A stretch of DNA of 36,123 bases. It comes from CAJXZP01 sp049606935 (lineage in GTDB: Bacteria; Bacteroidota; Bacteroidia; Flavobacteriales_G; Salibacteraceae). The DNA lies in NCBI GenBank assembly GCA_049606935.1, contig JBMYWA010000015.1, forward strand, positions 1 to 36,123, written 5' to 3'. A program made the position numbers and the translations under genes. Shown in pieces: positions 1 through 8,457 of this stretch (the stretch's first letter is position 1; every line of letters starts with the position of its first letter). The notes below the pieces were generated by a model. That model did no database searches, had not been told where the DNA came from, and saw only the letters and a list, made by a program, of their open reading frames with translations.

Positions 1-1226
1 CTTGGTGTAATCATATATTCTCCTTTCGAACCTGTACTAGCACCACCTGTAACCGAAATGGAAATATCTTTAGCGGCATATCCCCCCACCGAAACACTGA
101 CAGGGTTTTTAACCGCTTTATACAAAATGTTCATAGCGGTAGGAGAAACAACTGTGGAAGGTTTCGCAGCAATAAATGTATGTTCGAATGGGTGTAACTC
201 CCATTGATCAGTACCAGCTTTACGTATTTTCATAATACCTCCCCAAGTAACTTCTCCTTCAGTTGTTGGTTTGTAACCATAAGTAGCAACACCATCTTTA
301 ATGCTTATTCTAGATGTATCTACAGGATTTGATACCGCCCATTCATTGCTAGATTTTCCAGCAGTATCTAAAGCGGTCCCAACTTCCATTCTAGGGTTTT
401 GTGTAGTACTATATGCCGCAACTATTACATCAGCCTTAAATGAATCACCTAAAGTAACATAGCTAGAATTAGGAATCACTTTAACTGCCACCTCATCAAA
501 ATCAAACTCGGCTGCAGTAATGTTCTTCATTAGTACCGCTAATGCCTCAGATTCTTTATTTTTCACCTGATTTTGAAACATTGAAATATCTGTAATGACA
601 GCTGCAAGAGGAGCGTGGTAAAAATGTGAAATATGCCATTCCTCCAATTCCCCATCGGCATTTACTCCATCTTCATACTTAAAATGAATATCGATATTTC
701 CTCGTTCTTCACCTGGGATTTGAGCTAGAACCTTTTCTTCCCATTCTGAGATTTTTGATTTCATTTCCAACATTGTCCATTCACCATCTATAGGTAAAGA
801 TGGGTCTGGACCTAATAGAATAGTTTGCGGCTTATCAATATCACCCAATGCTTGAGCAGTATCAAGAGTTACCCAGTCATCCCCATTTGCTAAAACATCT
901 TCACCATAACCTTCAGTAGAAATAATAATGTGTTTTTTTAAATCCTCGAAATAGGTATCTAGCTCTTTAGATGCAGCTTCAATAGCCTTCGCTCTTTTTA
1001 GCCAAGGTCCAACTTTAGCTTCATTAAGCGTGTTTTGCTTATTAAATTCGGCCATTGTGGCCGCATTCTTACTATCAAAAGCTTGATTTGTTTCAGTCAT
1101 AGCCCCGTTAATTACCACAAACGAGTTTAATACTGATTTTGTAACATTCATTGCCAAAAGAGCAAGAAGAACTAGGTACATCATACCAATCATCTTATCC
1201 CTTGGGCTTTGCTTTCCTCCAGCCAT
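1..1226 (-). CDS. gldM: GldM, type IX secretion motor subunit (C-terminus beyond window)
   Basis: GldM is the inner-membrane and periplasmic subunit that, with GldL, forms the proton-driven motor of the type IX secretion system and passes force to the GldK/GldN ring. The frame opens at ATG 1226-1224 with MAGGKQSPRDKMIGMMYLVL and has one membrane segment at about residues 12-30. It then runs open for about 408 codons to the window edge. GldM proteins are usually a little over 500 residues, so roughly the last fifth is missing. The periplasmic part is a long helical stretch followed by beta-rich repeats, as expected for GldM. It lies 38 bases downstream of gldL on the same strand, and gldN would be expected just outside the window. 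The identity rests on the N-terminal sequence and the gldK-gldL-gldM order. Confidence 0.93.
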   Translation of the reverse strand, partial: MAGGKQSPRDKMIGMMYLVLLALLAMNVTKSVLNSFVVINGAMTETNQAFDSKNAATMAEFNKQNTLNEAKVGPWLKRAKAIEAASKELDTYFEDLKKHIIISTEGYGEDVLANGDDWVTLDTAQALGDIDKPQTILLGPDPSLPIDGEWTMLEMKSKISEWEEKVLAQIPGEERGNIDIHFKYEDGVNADGELEEWHISHFYHAPLAAVITDISMFQNQVKNKESEALAVLMKNITAAEFDFDEVAVKVIPNSSYVTLGDSFKADVIVAAYSTTQNPRMEVGTALDTAGKSSNEWAVSNPVDTSRISIKDGVATYGYKPTTEGEVTWGGIMKIRKAGTDQWELHPFEHTFIAAKPSTVVSPTAMNILYKAVKNPVSVSVGGYAAKDISISVTGGASTGSKGEYMITP

Positions 1227-1264
1227 AGTTTATTACTTTTTAAATATTATTAAATGAGTATAAA

Positions 1265-2083
1265 CTACGAACGATTAACGTTCATTGCAGAAAGCATATT
1301 TCCGTATACTGTATTCAACGATTCTAAGTTAGTAGATAACTCCGCAATATTTTCTTTGTAGCGTTTAGTATCTTCTACTGAGTCATTAAGATTCTCCACT
1401 AATTGTTGCATGTTATTAAACATCTCGGAAGAAACTTTATGCGAATTATTGGTTTGTTCTAATTGCATTTCATAAACAGAGTTCAAAGAGGATAAATTAT
1501 CTGTAACTTTTTTCAAGTTTTCGGCATAAGTGGCACCATCTTCATTAGAAACAGATAAACCAGTTAAAGCTTCAGCAGCATGATGGTATGAATCTGACAA
1601 CTCATTTACGTTTTTGGCAGCACCTTCTACAGATTGAACAAAAGAATTTGTAGCAGCAGAGGCATCTCCCAAATTATTCATATTCCCTGCGGTATCCGCT
1701 AAATTTCTCATACCCGCCCCTAAACTTTCTAATAACTCAGGTCCTATTTTAGCTTCTTCCAACATTGAGTCTAATTCTTGAGTAGCAGAACCAGCACCAC
1801 CACCAGACTGAACTCCACGTGGATCTCCACTGTAATCTTCAGCTAATTCTGGATAAACTAGTGACCAATCTGGATCTTCATGCATTGGATCAAAAGCCGA
1901 AAGGAAGAAAATAATTGCTTCAGTACCTAATCCAATAACTAACATGGGTCCTGAACCAGGGTAATGCTGTAGTTTAAAAAGTGCTCCAACAATTACAATT
2001 GCTGCACCCCAACCATATACATACTTCATGAAATTTTTCCAACTCTTACTCCCCGGTCTAAATCCTGTTATTTCCTTGCTCAT
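1265..2083 (-). CDS. gldL: GldL, type IX secretion motor subunit
   Basis: GldL is the cytoplasmic-membrane partner of GldM and carries the proton-coupling residues of the type IX motor. Two membrane segments are visible at about residues 22-40 and 46-64, followed by the family motif DPDWSLVYPEL. The residues matching those studied in Flavobacterium johnsoniae GldL can be placed by eye: Tyr23, Lys37 and His40 in the first segment, and the membrane-embedded Glu55 in GLGTEAIIFF. The 272-residue length exceeds the roughly 215 residues of the F. johnsoniae protein. The extra length is in the cytoplasmic C-terminal part, a long helical, coiled-coil-like region rich in Asn, Ser and Glu (about 100-270). 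The gene sits between gldK and gldM in one transcription unit. Confidence 0.95.
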   Translation of the reverse strand: MSKEITGFRPGSKSWKNFMKYVYGWGAAIVIVGALFKLQHYPGSGPMLVIGLGTEAIIFFLSAFDPMHEDPDWSLVYPELAEDYSGDPRGVQSGGGAGSATQELDSMLEEAKIGPELLESLGAGMRNLADTAGNMNNLGDASAATNSFVQSVEGAAKNVNELSDSYHHAAEALTGLSVSNEDGATYAENLKKVTDNLSSLNSVYEMQLEQTNNSHKVSSEMFNNMQQLVENLNDSVEDTKRYKENIAELSTNLESLNTVYGNMLSAMNVNRS

Positions 2084-2137
2084 AATCTAAAGAATTTGTG
2101 TACTATTTTAATTTATTTTTTATGGATAATTTACTTT

Positions 2138-3460
2138 TTATATTTCGTCACCTTTAGCTCTACCTAAATACGACATTACATTTCTAAAACCAATGTAACA
2201 TTTTGCGGTATCCTGGTATTCGTAAGAACGTACTCCTACACCTAGGTAATACCCCACATCCTTCCAAGAACCTCCTCTAATAACTTTTCTTTTATAAACT
2301 GGTTGTTCGTCATCCTCTGCATCATATTGATAATCGGCATTCATGTCATGACCAAATTCGTAAGCACTCTCGCTATACGCATTATTGGTCCATTCTGCAA
2401 CATTACCCGACATGCAATAAATACCATAGTCATTCGGAGAATAAGAGTATACATTAACTGTTTGGAACCCTCCATCATCTACATAATTACCTCTTAATGG
2501 CTTAAAATTCGCCAAAAAACAACCCGCATCATTTCTGATATATGGACCACCCCATGGGTATTGCGAAACAGCTAAACCACCTCTAGCAGCGTATTCCCAT
2601 TCAGATTCTGTTGGCAATCTAAAATCTTGTACTAATGGTAAACCCGCCATATCCAAAGCATCGTTAAAATAACGAGTTCTCCAGTGACTAAATGCTTTTG
2701 CCTGTTTCCAAGTCACACCAACCACAGGATAATAATCATAGGCAGGATGCCAAAAGTACATTTGCGCCATTGGCTCGTTGTATGAATAAGAGAAATCAGC
2801 AATCCAAGCTAAGGTATCTGGATATACATCTACTTCATCATCTTTAATAAAGTCAGCTCTGGAGTATTGGTAATCATCTTGAGAATAATGTCTTTGACGT
2901 CCCTTTCTTGCTGCTTCTTTGTAATCAATCCAACTATACTGAAATCTTAACTTAGTAATATCAATATGTTTTTTCCCATAATATCTATCACTTTCAGAAT
3001 AAAACATTGGGTCTAGCGCATCCAAAATATCCTCATTGCCATCTCTTCCGCCATCCCAAGGAATTTCATAATCCCAACGAATTCTTGGTTCATCTAAATC
3101 GTTTCCGTATGCGTCAACAGTAATTCCAAACTCTTGCTCATCTACCTCCAATAAATATGTTCTCGCAATTGAATCTTTAACCCAATAAACAAATTGTCTA
3201 TATTCATTATTTGTAATTTCAGAATCATCCACATAAAAAGCAGCCAAGGATACTGTTCTAGATAATGCAACATTTGCATAAGGAACATCCTGGTCATTTT
3301 CGCCCATTACAAAACTTCCCATAGGAACGTAGGCCATTCCGTATGGATCAATATCAAACCATGCCGGCCTATTCTGTACCCCTGTAAGCTGCCCGCCATC
3401 GACCGATGAACAAGAAGCAAACAAAGTCACTATCGTAAAAAATAATAATACTCTTTTCAT
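2138..3460 (-). CDS. gldK: GldK, outer-membrane-associated lipoprotein of type IX secretion
   Basis: GldK forms, with GldN, the periplasmic ring under the outer membrane in type IX secretion. I start it at ATG 3460, giving MKRVLLFFTIVTLFASC with a lipobox and lipidated Cys17. The frame stays open 24 bases further to a TTG, but only the ATG puts the signal peptide at the N-terminus. The mature protein is one sulfatase-modifying-factor (FGE-like) domain. Typical motifs are the early VPMGSFVMG, then PVVGVTWKQAKAFSHWR, RLPTESEWEYAARGG, YCMSGNVAEWTNN and the final KVIRGGSW. GldK is thought to use this fold structurally rather than as a formylglycine-generating enzyme. It is followed by gldL 54 bases downstream. 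The PorP/SprF-like gene precedes it with a 71-base gap. Confidence 0.94.
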   Translation of the reverse strand: MKRVLLFFTIVTLFASCSSVDGGQLTGVQNRPAWFDIDPYGMAYVPMGSFVMGENDQDVPYANVALSRTVSLAAFYVDDSEITNNEYRQFVYWVKDSIARTYLLEVDEQEFGITVDAYGNDLDEPRIRWDYEIPWDGGRDGNEDILDALDPMFYSESDRYYGKKHIDITKLRFQYSWIDYKEAARKGRQRHYSQDDYQYSRADFIKDDEVDVYPDTLAWIADFSYSYNEPMAQMYFWHPAYDYYPVVGVTWKQAKAFSHWRTRYFNDALDMAGLPLVQDFRLPTESEWEYAARGGLAVSQYPWGGPYIRNDAGCFLANFKPLRGNYVDDGGFQTVNVYSYSPNDYGIYCMSGNVAEWTNNAYSESAYEFGHDMNADYQYDAEDDEQPVYKRKVIRGGSWKDVGYYLGVGVRSYEYQDTAKCYIGFRNVMSYLGRAKGDEI

Positions 3461-3531
3461 GATATTATGTTTAGTGATCGTCAAAATCTATTTGGATAAA
3501 CGCAATTTTTTTAGTCGTATTGTTTAGGTGA

Positions 3532-4533
3532 CTACAAAAATCTTACTGTGTGGTGTTCTTCTTCTTTCGGTTGAGATGATAATGAGAAGCAATATCTCAC
3601 ATATAACTCATGTGAACCTGAACTAAAATTTCTAATATTAGATGTTGTAAAATCGTAAGAATAGCCTACTTTAAGCATTCCTCCCCCTGCGTTTTCACCA
3701 TTCATTTGAAAATTAGCCCCTAACATAAGAGCTACGGCATCTTGAACTCTGTAGTGTAACCCACCGAAAAACTTTTCTTCGTATTCAGCTAAAGCGCCCA
3801 AAGAAAAAACAGATGAAGCCATATCACTCTTTACAAACAACCCTGGTTTTAGTACCCATGCCCCATCGCTAGAAATTGGTTGTTCATATTGTGCTGAAAT
3901 ATAATATGTTCTATCAATTTGATAGTTAAATTGTTTTGAATCTCCGTTTAACACTTTGTCTTCTAAGGTTGAATTAAACTTCGATGCCGACAAATGTGTA
4001 GATGACAAACCAATAGATAATTTCTTTGGAATTTTGTAGTAAATACCAAAATCCATGTCAAAACCACCTTCAGAGGCGCCATTATCAGGAATATAAATAT
4101 CATCTATAGTACCTTGTGAAGCAACCCAATCGCTACCTAAAGTTTTAGAAATATATCCCAGACCTAACCCAAGACTTAAAGTACCAGGTCCTCCTCCAAT
4201 GTTTCTTAATTTATATGCATATTGAAACTTAGCCACCATGGTATTTTCTTGCCCCAAATTATCAGACATAACAGTAAGACCAAGGCCATGAGAACCAAAT
4301 TTTTCCAATGGAGTTTGAGCTGTGAAAAGGAAAGTTGAAGGCTCTCCACCAAAACCAACCCATTGCAACCTACCTACCAAAGTGGCACAAATTGCATCAT
4401 GACTACCTACTACAGCAGGGTTTTGATATGCTAAACCGTGATATTGACCTACTGTAAACTGTGGGTCTTGTTGTGCTTGAAGCAAGCCTAAACTCCCTAC
4501 AAACCCCATAAACACAAGAAACTTCTTCATCAT
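3532..4533 (-). CDS. PorP/SprF family type IX secretion outer-membrane protein
   Basis: PorP/SprF-family proteins are outer-membrane beta-barrels linked to type IX secretion and gliding. The family is best known for SprF, which supports secretion of the adhesin SprB. The 333-residue product has a signal peptide ending near LLQAQ (cleavage about residue 20), followed by the family start QDPQFTVGQYHGLAYQNPAVVGS. The rest is alternating aromatic and glycine-rich strands, including SLGLGLGYISKTLGSDW and a KVGYSYDFTTSNIRNFSSGS-type ending. Two ATG codons stand in tandem at the start (4533 and 4531-4528), and either could be used. The gene leads the gldK-gldL-gldM run, which fits co-expression with the secretion core. 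I cannot tell PorP from SprF by eye, so no symbol is given. Confidence 0.88.
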   Translation of the reverse strand: MMKKFLVFMGFVGSLGLLQAQQDPQFTVGQYHGLAYQNPAVVGSHDAICATLVGRLQWVGFGGEPSTFLFTAQTPLEKFGSHGLGLTVMSDNLGQENTMVAKFQYAYKLRNIGGGPGTLSLGLGLGYISKTLGSDWVASQGTIDDIYIPDNGASEGGFDMDFGIYYKIPKKLSIGLSSTHLSASKFNSTLEDKVLNGDSKQFNYQIDRTYYISAQYEQPISSDGAWVLKPGLFVKSDMASSVFSLGALAEYEEKFFGGLHYRVQDAVALMLGANFQMNGENAGGGMLKVGYSYDFTTSNIRNFSSGSHELYVRYCFSLSSQPKEEEHHTVRFL

Positions 4534-4665
4534 CCCTTAATATATTTTTTATTCAAGTTATTGCTCAAAATACAGTCGCTAAAGTATATAAATAATCTTC
4601 ACTGCAAAAATTTATTATTTTTTCTATAATATTTATCCACTCAAGATGTTTAAACCTGGATTCAG

Positions 4666-5829
4666 TTAAAGAAACTTTCTATAGGTTTTAACCCATAAAT
4701 CAGGCAATTCATCCTGACCAGCAATTAAATAGTCTTGATAAGAACAAGGAACCATATTTAATCTTCTATACCTGGTGCTTTTGGTTTCTGGATAAGGCAC
4801 TAACATCCACCACCTGTCGGTTCTTAAGCTTTTGTAAAAAACCACATCTTCATCTGTACCTGTAACGGGCACTCTATATTTTAGATAGTTTTTATCATTT
4901 GGACTAGGTGTTTCATTCTTTCTATTAACGTAGCCTTCCAAGAAATACCAAATCATTTGAGACACCAATAACGCAGACCTACCCTGAGAATCAAAAGCGG
5001 GATTATATTCAAAAACCCCGAAACAAGAAATTTTCTCACTTAATCCTGCATAACGAGTTAATTGACACGCCTCATCCGGCAACAGTCCATTTGGAGTAGA
5101 TCTTGCGCACCCTCCCATATCAGCAGATTGAATAGAGGACACATCAAAACTTAATATATCTGAATTTCTTAAAATTGGTTCTGCTTTCCGAATACCACCC
5201 CTAACTTCTCCAAGTCTAACTTTATCAAAAAACAGCTTATCCATCAACCCAATAATTTTGGGCGCACCGAAGTAGGTTTGATAACCCAAATTAGCATAGT
5301 TAAATAGAAAGCTTGGCTGGTGTAATAGTATTTGACTTAAGTAATTATTGGTATTAACGAGGTCTTCCGTGTTTTCTCCGATATCAAATTGCTGATCAAT
5401 TGTTGTCAAATTAACCAACTGTTCTGAATTTTCATATCCCTTATATAATGGGATGGTAAGATCTTGACTTCCACCTAATACAACAACTACCTTCCCCGCT
5501 TTAATTAAAGTATCAATTGTAGACTGAACTGCAAAATAGGTATCATCAATGGTTTCTCCTGCTAGAATATTTCCTAAATCGACCGTGGGCGGTAAACCAT
5601 CAAAAAATAACTTATTCAGTTGTTTTCTTATTTCATTTGGACCATTCGCACAACCTAGGTTATCTGGTGAGCCTCGTTCTTCATTTACACCAATAAGAAC
5701 AATCTCTGCCTCTTCCCAACTTGGAAAATCAGTATTCTCAAAATACGAACCAATAAGACTCCCCAGTTGTTCCTGGTAATACTCCGTTTCACATTTTGGT
5801 ATCGGACTAAAATATATCGAAATATCCAT
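4666..5829 (-). CDS. Arginase/formimidoylglutamase-fold protein, probably not a metal hydrolase
   Basis: The product (387 residues) has the ureohydrolase (arginase) fold order, and relatives in Bacteroidota are often labelled formimidoylglutamase. The metal-binding motifs are eroded. The family GGxH appears as GGSQ (119-122), DAHxD as DQQFD (145-149), and SxDxD as SFDVS (227-231). Thus three of the six usual Mn ligands are changed (two His to Gln, one Asp to Ser), while Asp145, Asp149 and Asp229 remain. The N-terminal IGVNEERG and the ANGPNEIRKQL segment fit the family. It lies 9 bases after topA on the same strand, and downstream is the type IX secretion cluster. I infer a structural or regulatory role rather than histidine degradation, although hutU is present elsewhere in the window. 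Confidence 0.8.
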   Translation of the reverse strand: MDISIYFSPIPKCETEYYQEQLGSLIGSYFENTDFPSWEEAEIVLIGVNEERGSPDNLGCANGPNEIRKQLNKLFFDGLPPTVDLGNILAGETIDDTYFAVQSTIDTLIKAGKVVVVLGGSQDLTIPLYKGYENSEQLVNLTTIDQQFDIGENTEDLVNTNNYLSQILLHQPSFLFNYANLGYQTYFGAPKIIGLMDKLFFDKVRLGEVRGGIRKAEPILRNSDILSFDVSSIQSADMGGCARSTPNGLLPDEACQLTRYAGLSEKISCFGVFEYNPAFDSQGRSALLVSQMIWYFLEGYVNRKNETPSPNDKNYLKYRVPVTGTDEDVVFYKSLRTDRWWMLVPYPETKSTRYRRLNMVPCSYQDYLIAGQDELPDLWVKTYRKFL

Positions 5830-5838
5830 TCGTTAGAA

Positions 5839-8247
5839 TTATGCTTTTTTAGTGACCTTCTTTTTGGTTGGTGTTTTTTTCTTAGCTGCTGGTTTCTTTT
5901 TTGCTGCAGTTTTTTTCTTGGCAGGAGCCTTTTTCTTAGCCGCAGTTTTACCTTTTGCTTTTTTAGGTTGTTTGGCTATCATTTCCAAGCAATCCTCATA
6001 AGAAAGACTCATTGGATCAGTTCCTTTTGGAAGAATTTTATAATTAGCCTTCTCCAACTTTATGTAGGGACCATACCTACCTTCAATAATTCGCAGGTTT
6101 TCATCCTCATCGAATGTTTTTAACAACGCTTTCTTATCTGCCTCAATTTTCTCTTTTATGAGCTCCGCTCCCCTATCATAGGTAATCGTATATGGATTAT
6201 CTCCATTTGCCTCTTTAATACTAACAAACAAACTACCTAACCTTAAATAAGGACCAAAACGACCAATGGCTGCATATAATTTCTTGCCTTCATACTCTCC
6301 CAACATTCTAGGCAACTTGAAAAGCTCCATAGCTTCTTCAAAAGTTACGCTTGATATTTTCAATGGTGGAATTAACGAAGTAAACTTTGGTTTTTCTTCA
6401 TCATCTACATGCCCAATTTGAATCATTGGACCAAAACGTCCAATTCTTGCATAAACAGGTTTTCCGGTTTCTGGATCTTCTCCTAATAATCTTTCTCCTG
6501 TTGCTCTTTCGCTATTTTCTAAGGTATCCTCCACTCGCTTATGGAAACCAGCATAGAAACCTTCAATCATTTTATTCCAGGACACTTTACCATCTGCAAT
6601 TTCATCAAACTCTCTTTCCACATCCGCAGTAAAGTTATAGTTCAACACCGTATCAAAATGCTCAATAAGGAAATCGTTTACTACTTCACCAATATCAGTC
6701 GGAAACAATTTGTTCTTTTCCTTACCGGTAGTCTCCGTTTTGGTAATTGTATTTATTTCACTTGGCGTAACCTCAATGAACTTATAATCTCTTTTCGTTC
6801 CTTCGGTAGATTTCTTTTCAACGTAACCTCTTTTTTGAATAGTTGAAATAGTAGGCGCATAGGTAGATGGCCTCCCAATTCCTAACTCCTCTAATTTCTT
6901 CACCAAACTTGCCTCAGAATATCGAGGCGGGTGCATAGTAAATCGTTGAGTACCGTGGGCTGTTTCTAATGTTAAATTATCACCTTCAGCCATTGCCGGT
7001 AGCATTCCTGAGTCCACTGGATTTTCCACATCCTCATCGGTAGATACTTGATAAACTTTTAAAAAGCCATCAAATTTTATTACTTCACCTTGAGCTGTAA
7101 ATTTTCTATCATCTAAACTCACTCCAATTTTAACGGTAGTCTTTTCCAATTGAGCATCTGCCATTTGAGACGCAACGGTTCTCTTCCAAATTAAAGAGTA
7201 TAATCGCTCTTCATTTCTGTCTCCCGAAACTGTATCTTTATCAAGGTAAGTTGGTCTAATAGCCTCGTGAGCTTCTTGTGCCCCTTTTGATTTAGTGGAA
7301 AATTTTCGAGGATTTGAATATTCCTCTCCATATTTAGATATTATGGCATTTTTAGCACCTTCAACTGCAGTATCCGATAAATTAAAAGAATCGGTTCTCA
7401 TGTAAGTAATCTTACCTTGCTCATACAAATGCTGAGCAACCACCATAGTTTGGTTCACCGAGAAACCTAACTTTCTTGATGCTTCCTGTTGCAATGAGGA
7501 AGTGGTAAATGGTGCTGATGGTGATTTCTTAGCTGGCTTACTTACCACGCTCTCTACTTTAAAAGAAGCATCCTTACACTTTTCTAAAAAATTGTAAGCT
7601 TCCTTTTCTGTTTTAAACTTCTCAGAAATATTTGCTTTTACCGCAGATCCATTATCAAGATTAAAAACGGCAGAAACTCTATAAAATACCTCAGAATTAT
7701 AGTCTCTAATTTCTCTCTCTCGTTCCACAATAAGTCTAACCGTGACAGATTGCACTCTTCCAGCCGACAAAGAAGGTTTAACTTTTCTCCACAGTACTGG
7801 AGAAAGCTCAAAACCAACAAGTCTATCCAAAACTCTTCGGGCTTGTTGAGCTTTAACTAAATCAATATCCAAATCCCTTGGATTTGCTACCGCATTTTTA
7901 ATTGCCGATTTAGTGATCTCATGAAATACAATCCTTTTGGTTTTTTCTGGTTTTAACCCTAAAACCTCGCTTAGGTGCCAAGAAATAGCTTCCCCCTCGC
8001 GATCCTCATCCGTTGCTAACCAAACCGTTTCTGATTTTTTAGCTAAACTTTTAAGTTCTGAAACCACCTTTTTTTTATCTGGTAGCACATCGTAGTTGGG
8101 TTCGAAATTATTATCAACATCAATGGCCACACCCTTTTTAGCCAAATCTCTCACATGTCCATAACTCGATTTTACGGTAAAACCTTTTCCCAAAAATCCT
8201 TCTATGGTTTTTGCCTTAGCAGGCGACTCCACAATTACCAAATCCAT
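5839..8247 (-). CDS. topA: DNA topoisomerase I (type IA)
   Basis: TopA relaxes negative supercoils by cutting one strand through a tyrosine link. The TOPRIM domain is at residues 1-130, with VIVESPAKAKTIEGFLG and the acidic triad in ATDEDREGE (Asp80, Asp82, Glu84). The catalytic Tyr282 lies in GKITYMRTDSFN. After the core come three C-terminal Gly-Arg-Phe/Tyr-Gly-Pro repeats (YARIGRFGPMIQIG, YAAIGRFGPYLRLG, IEGRYGPYIKLE), as in the zinc-free bacterial type. I see no four-cysteine zinc fingers. The last 50 or so residues are a Lys/Ala-rich tail of repeated AAKKK and PAKKK units, resembling a histone H1 tail, which should bind DNA without sequence preference. The length of 802 residues is normal. 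It is followed by the arginase-fold gene. Confidence 0.96.
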   Translation of the reverse strand: MDLVIVESPAKAKTIEGFLGKGFTVKSSYGHVRDLAKKGVAIDVDNNFEPNYDVLPDKKKVVSELKSLAKKSETVWLATDEDREGEAISWHLSEVLGLKPEKTKRIVFHEITKSAIKNAVANPRDLDIDLVKAQQARRVLDRLVGFELSPVLWRKVKPSLSAGRVQSVTVRLIVEREREIRDYNSEVFYRVSAVFNLDNGSAVKANISEKFKTEKEAYNFLEKCKDASFKVESVVSKPAKKSPSAPFTTSSLQQEASRKLGFSVNQTMVVAQHLYEQGKITYMRTDSFNLSDTAVEGAKNAIISKYGEEYSNPRKFSTKSKGAQEAHEAIRPTYLDKDTVSGDRNEERLYSLIWKRTVASQMADAQLEKTTVKIGVSLDDRKFTAQGEVIKFDGFLKVYQVSTDEDVENPVDSGMLPAMAEGDNLTLETAHGTQRFTMHPPRYSEASLVKKLEELGIGRPSTYAPTISTIQKRGYVEKKSTEGTKRDYKFIEVTPSEINTITKTETTGKEKNKLFPTDIGEVVNDFLIEHFDTVLNYNFTADVEREFDEIADGKVSWNKMIEGFYAGFHKRVEDTLENSERATGERLLGEDPETGKPVYARIGRFGPMIQIGHVDDEEKPKFTSLIPPLKISSVTFEEAMELFKLPRMLGEYEGKKLYAAIGRFGPYLRLGSLFVSIKEANGDNPYTITYDRGAELIKEKIEADKKALLKTFDEDENLRIIEGRYGPYIKLEKANYKILPKGTDPMSLSYEDCLEMIAKQPKKAKGKTAAKKKAPAKKKTAAKKKPAAKKKTPTKKKVTKKA

Positions 8248-8423
8248 ATAAACGGTAGTTTTTTATGCCCTATCTCTGTAGTGGATAGGCTGCAAATTAA
8301 ACGAATTAAAAATGAGATAAACAAACGACCTCTACAGAATAAACCCTTTAACATTTGATTTTTAGATTGTTAATAATTCATATTATATTTTAACTGCCAC
8401 TATGGCACCTTATTGCTTTTAAT

Positions 8424-8431
8424 TAGTTTTG
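8424..8431 (+). promoter_or_regulatory. Promoter -7 element for the miaB operon
   Basis: TAGTTTTG matches the Bacteroidota -7 consensus TAnnTTTG exactly. It sits 26 bases before the ATG I chose for miaB, which implies a short leader of about 20 bases. No clear TTTG lies at the right -33 distance; TATG at 8401-8404 is the nearest. Because the element falls inside the possible N-terminal extension from TTG 8413, it argues for the ATG at 8458 as the true start. Confidence 0.55.
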
Positions 8432-8457
8432 CACCCCATAAAACACTCAATATAATA

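Noticed and set aside
6387..6846. Open frames on the plus strand opposite topA
   Set aside because: They lie fully antisense to a well-supported gene, have no family motifs and arise from the codon pattern of topA.
8413..8457. TTG start for miaB 45 bases upstream
   Set aside because: The promoter -7 element at 8424-8431 lies inside this extension, so it would not be transcribed.
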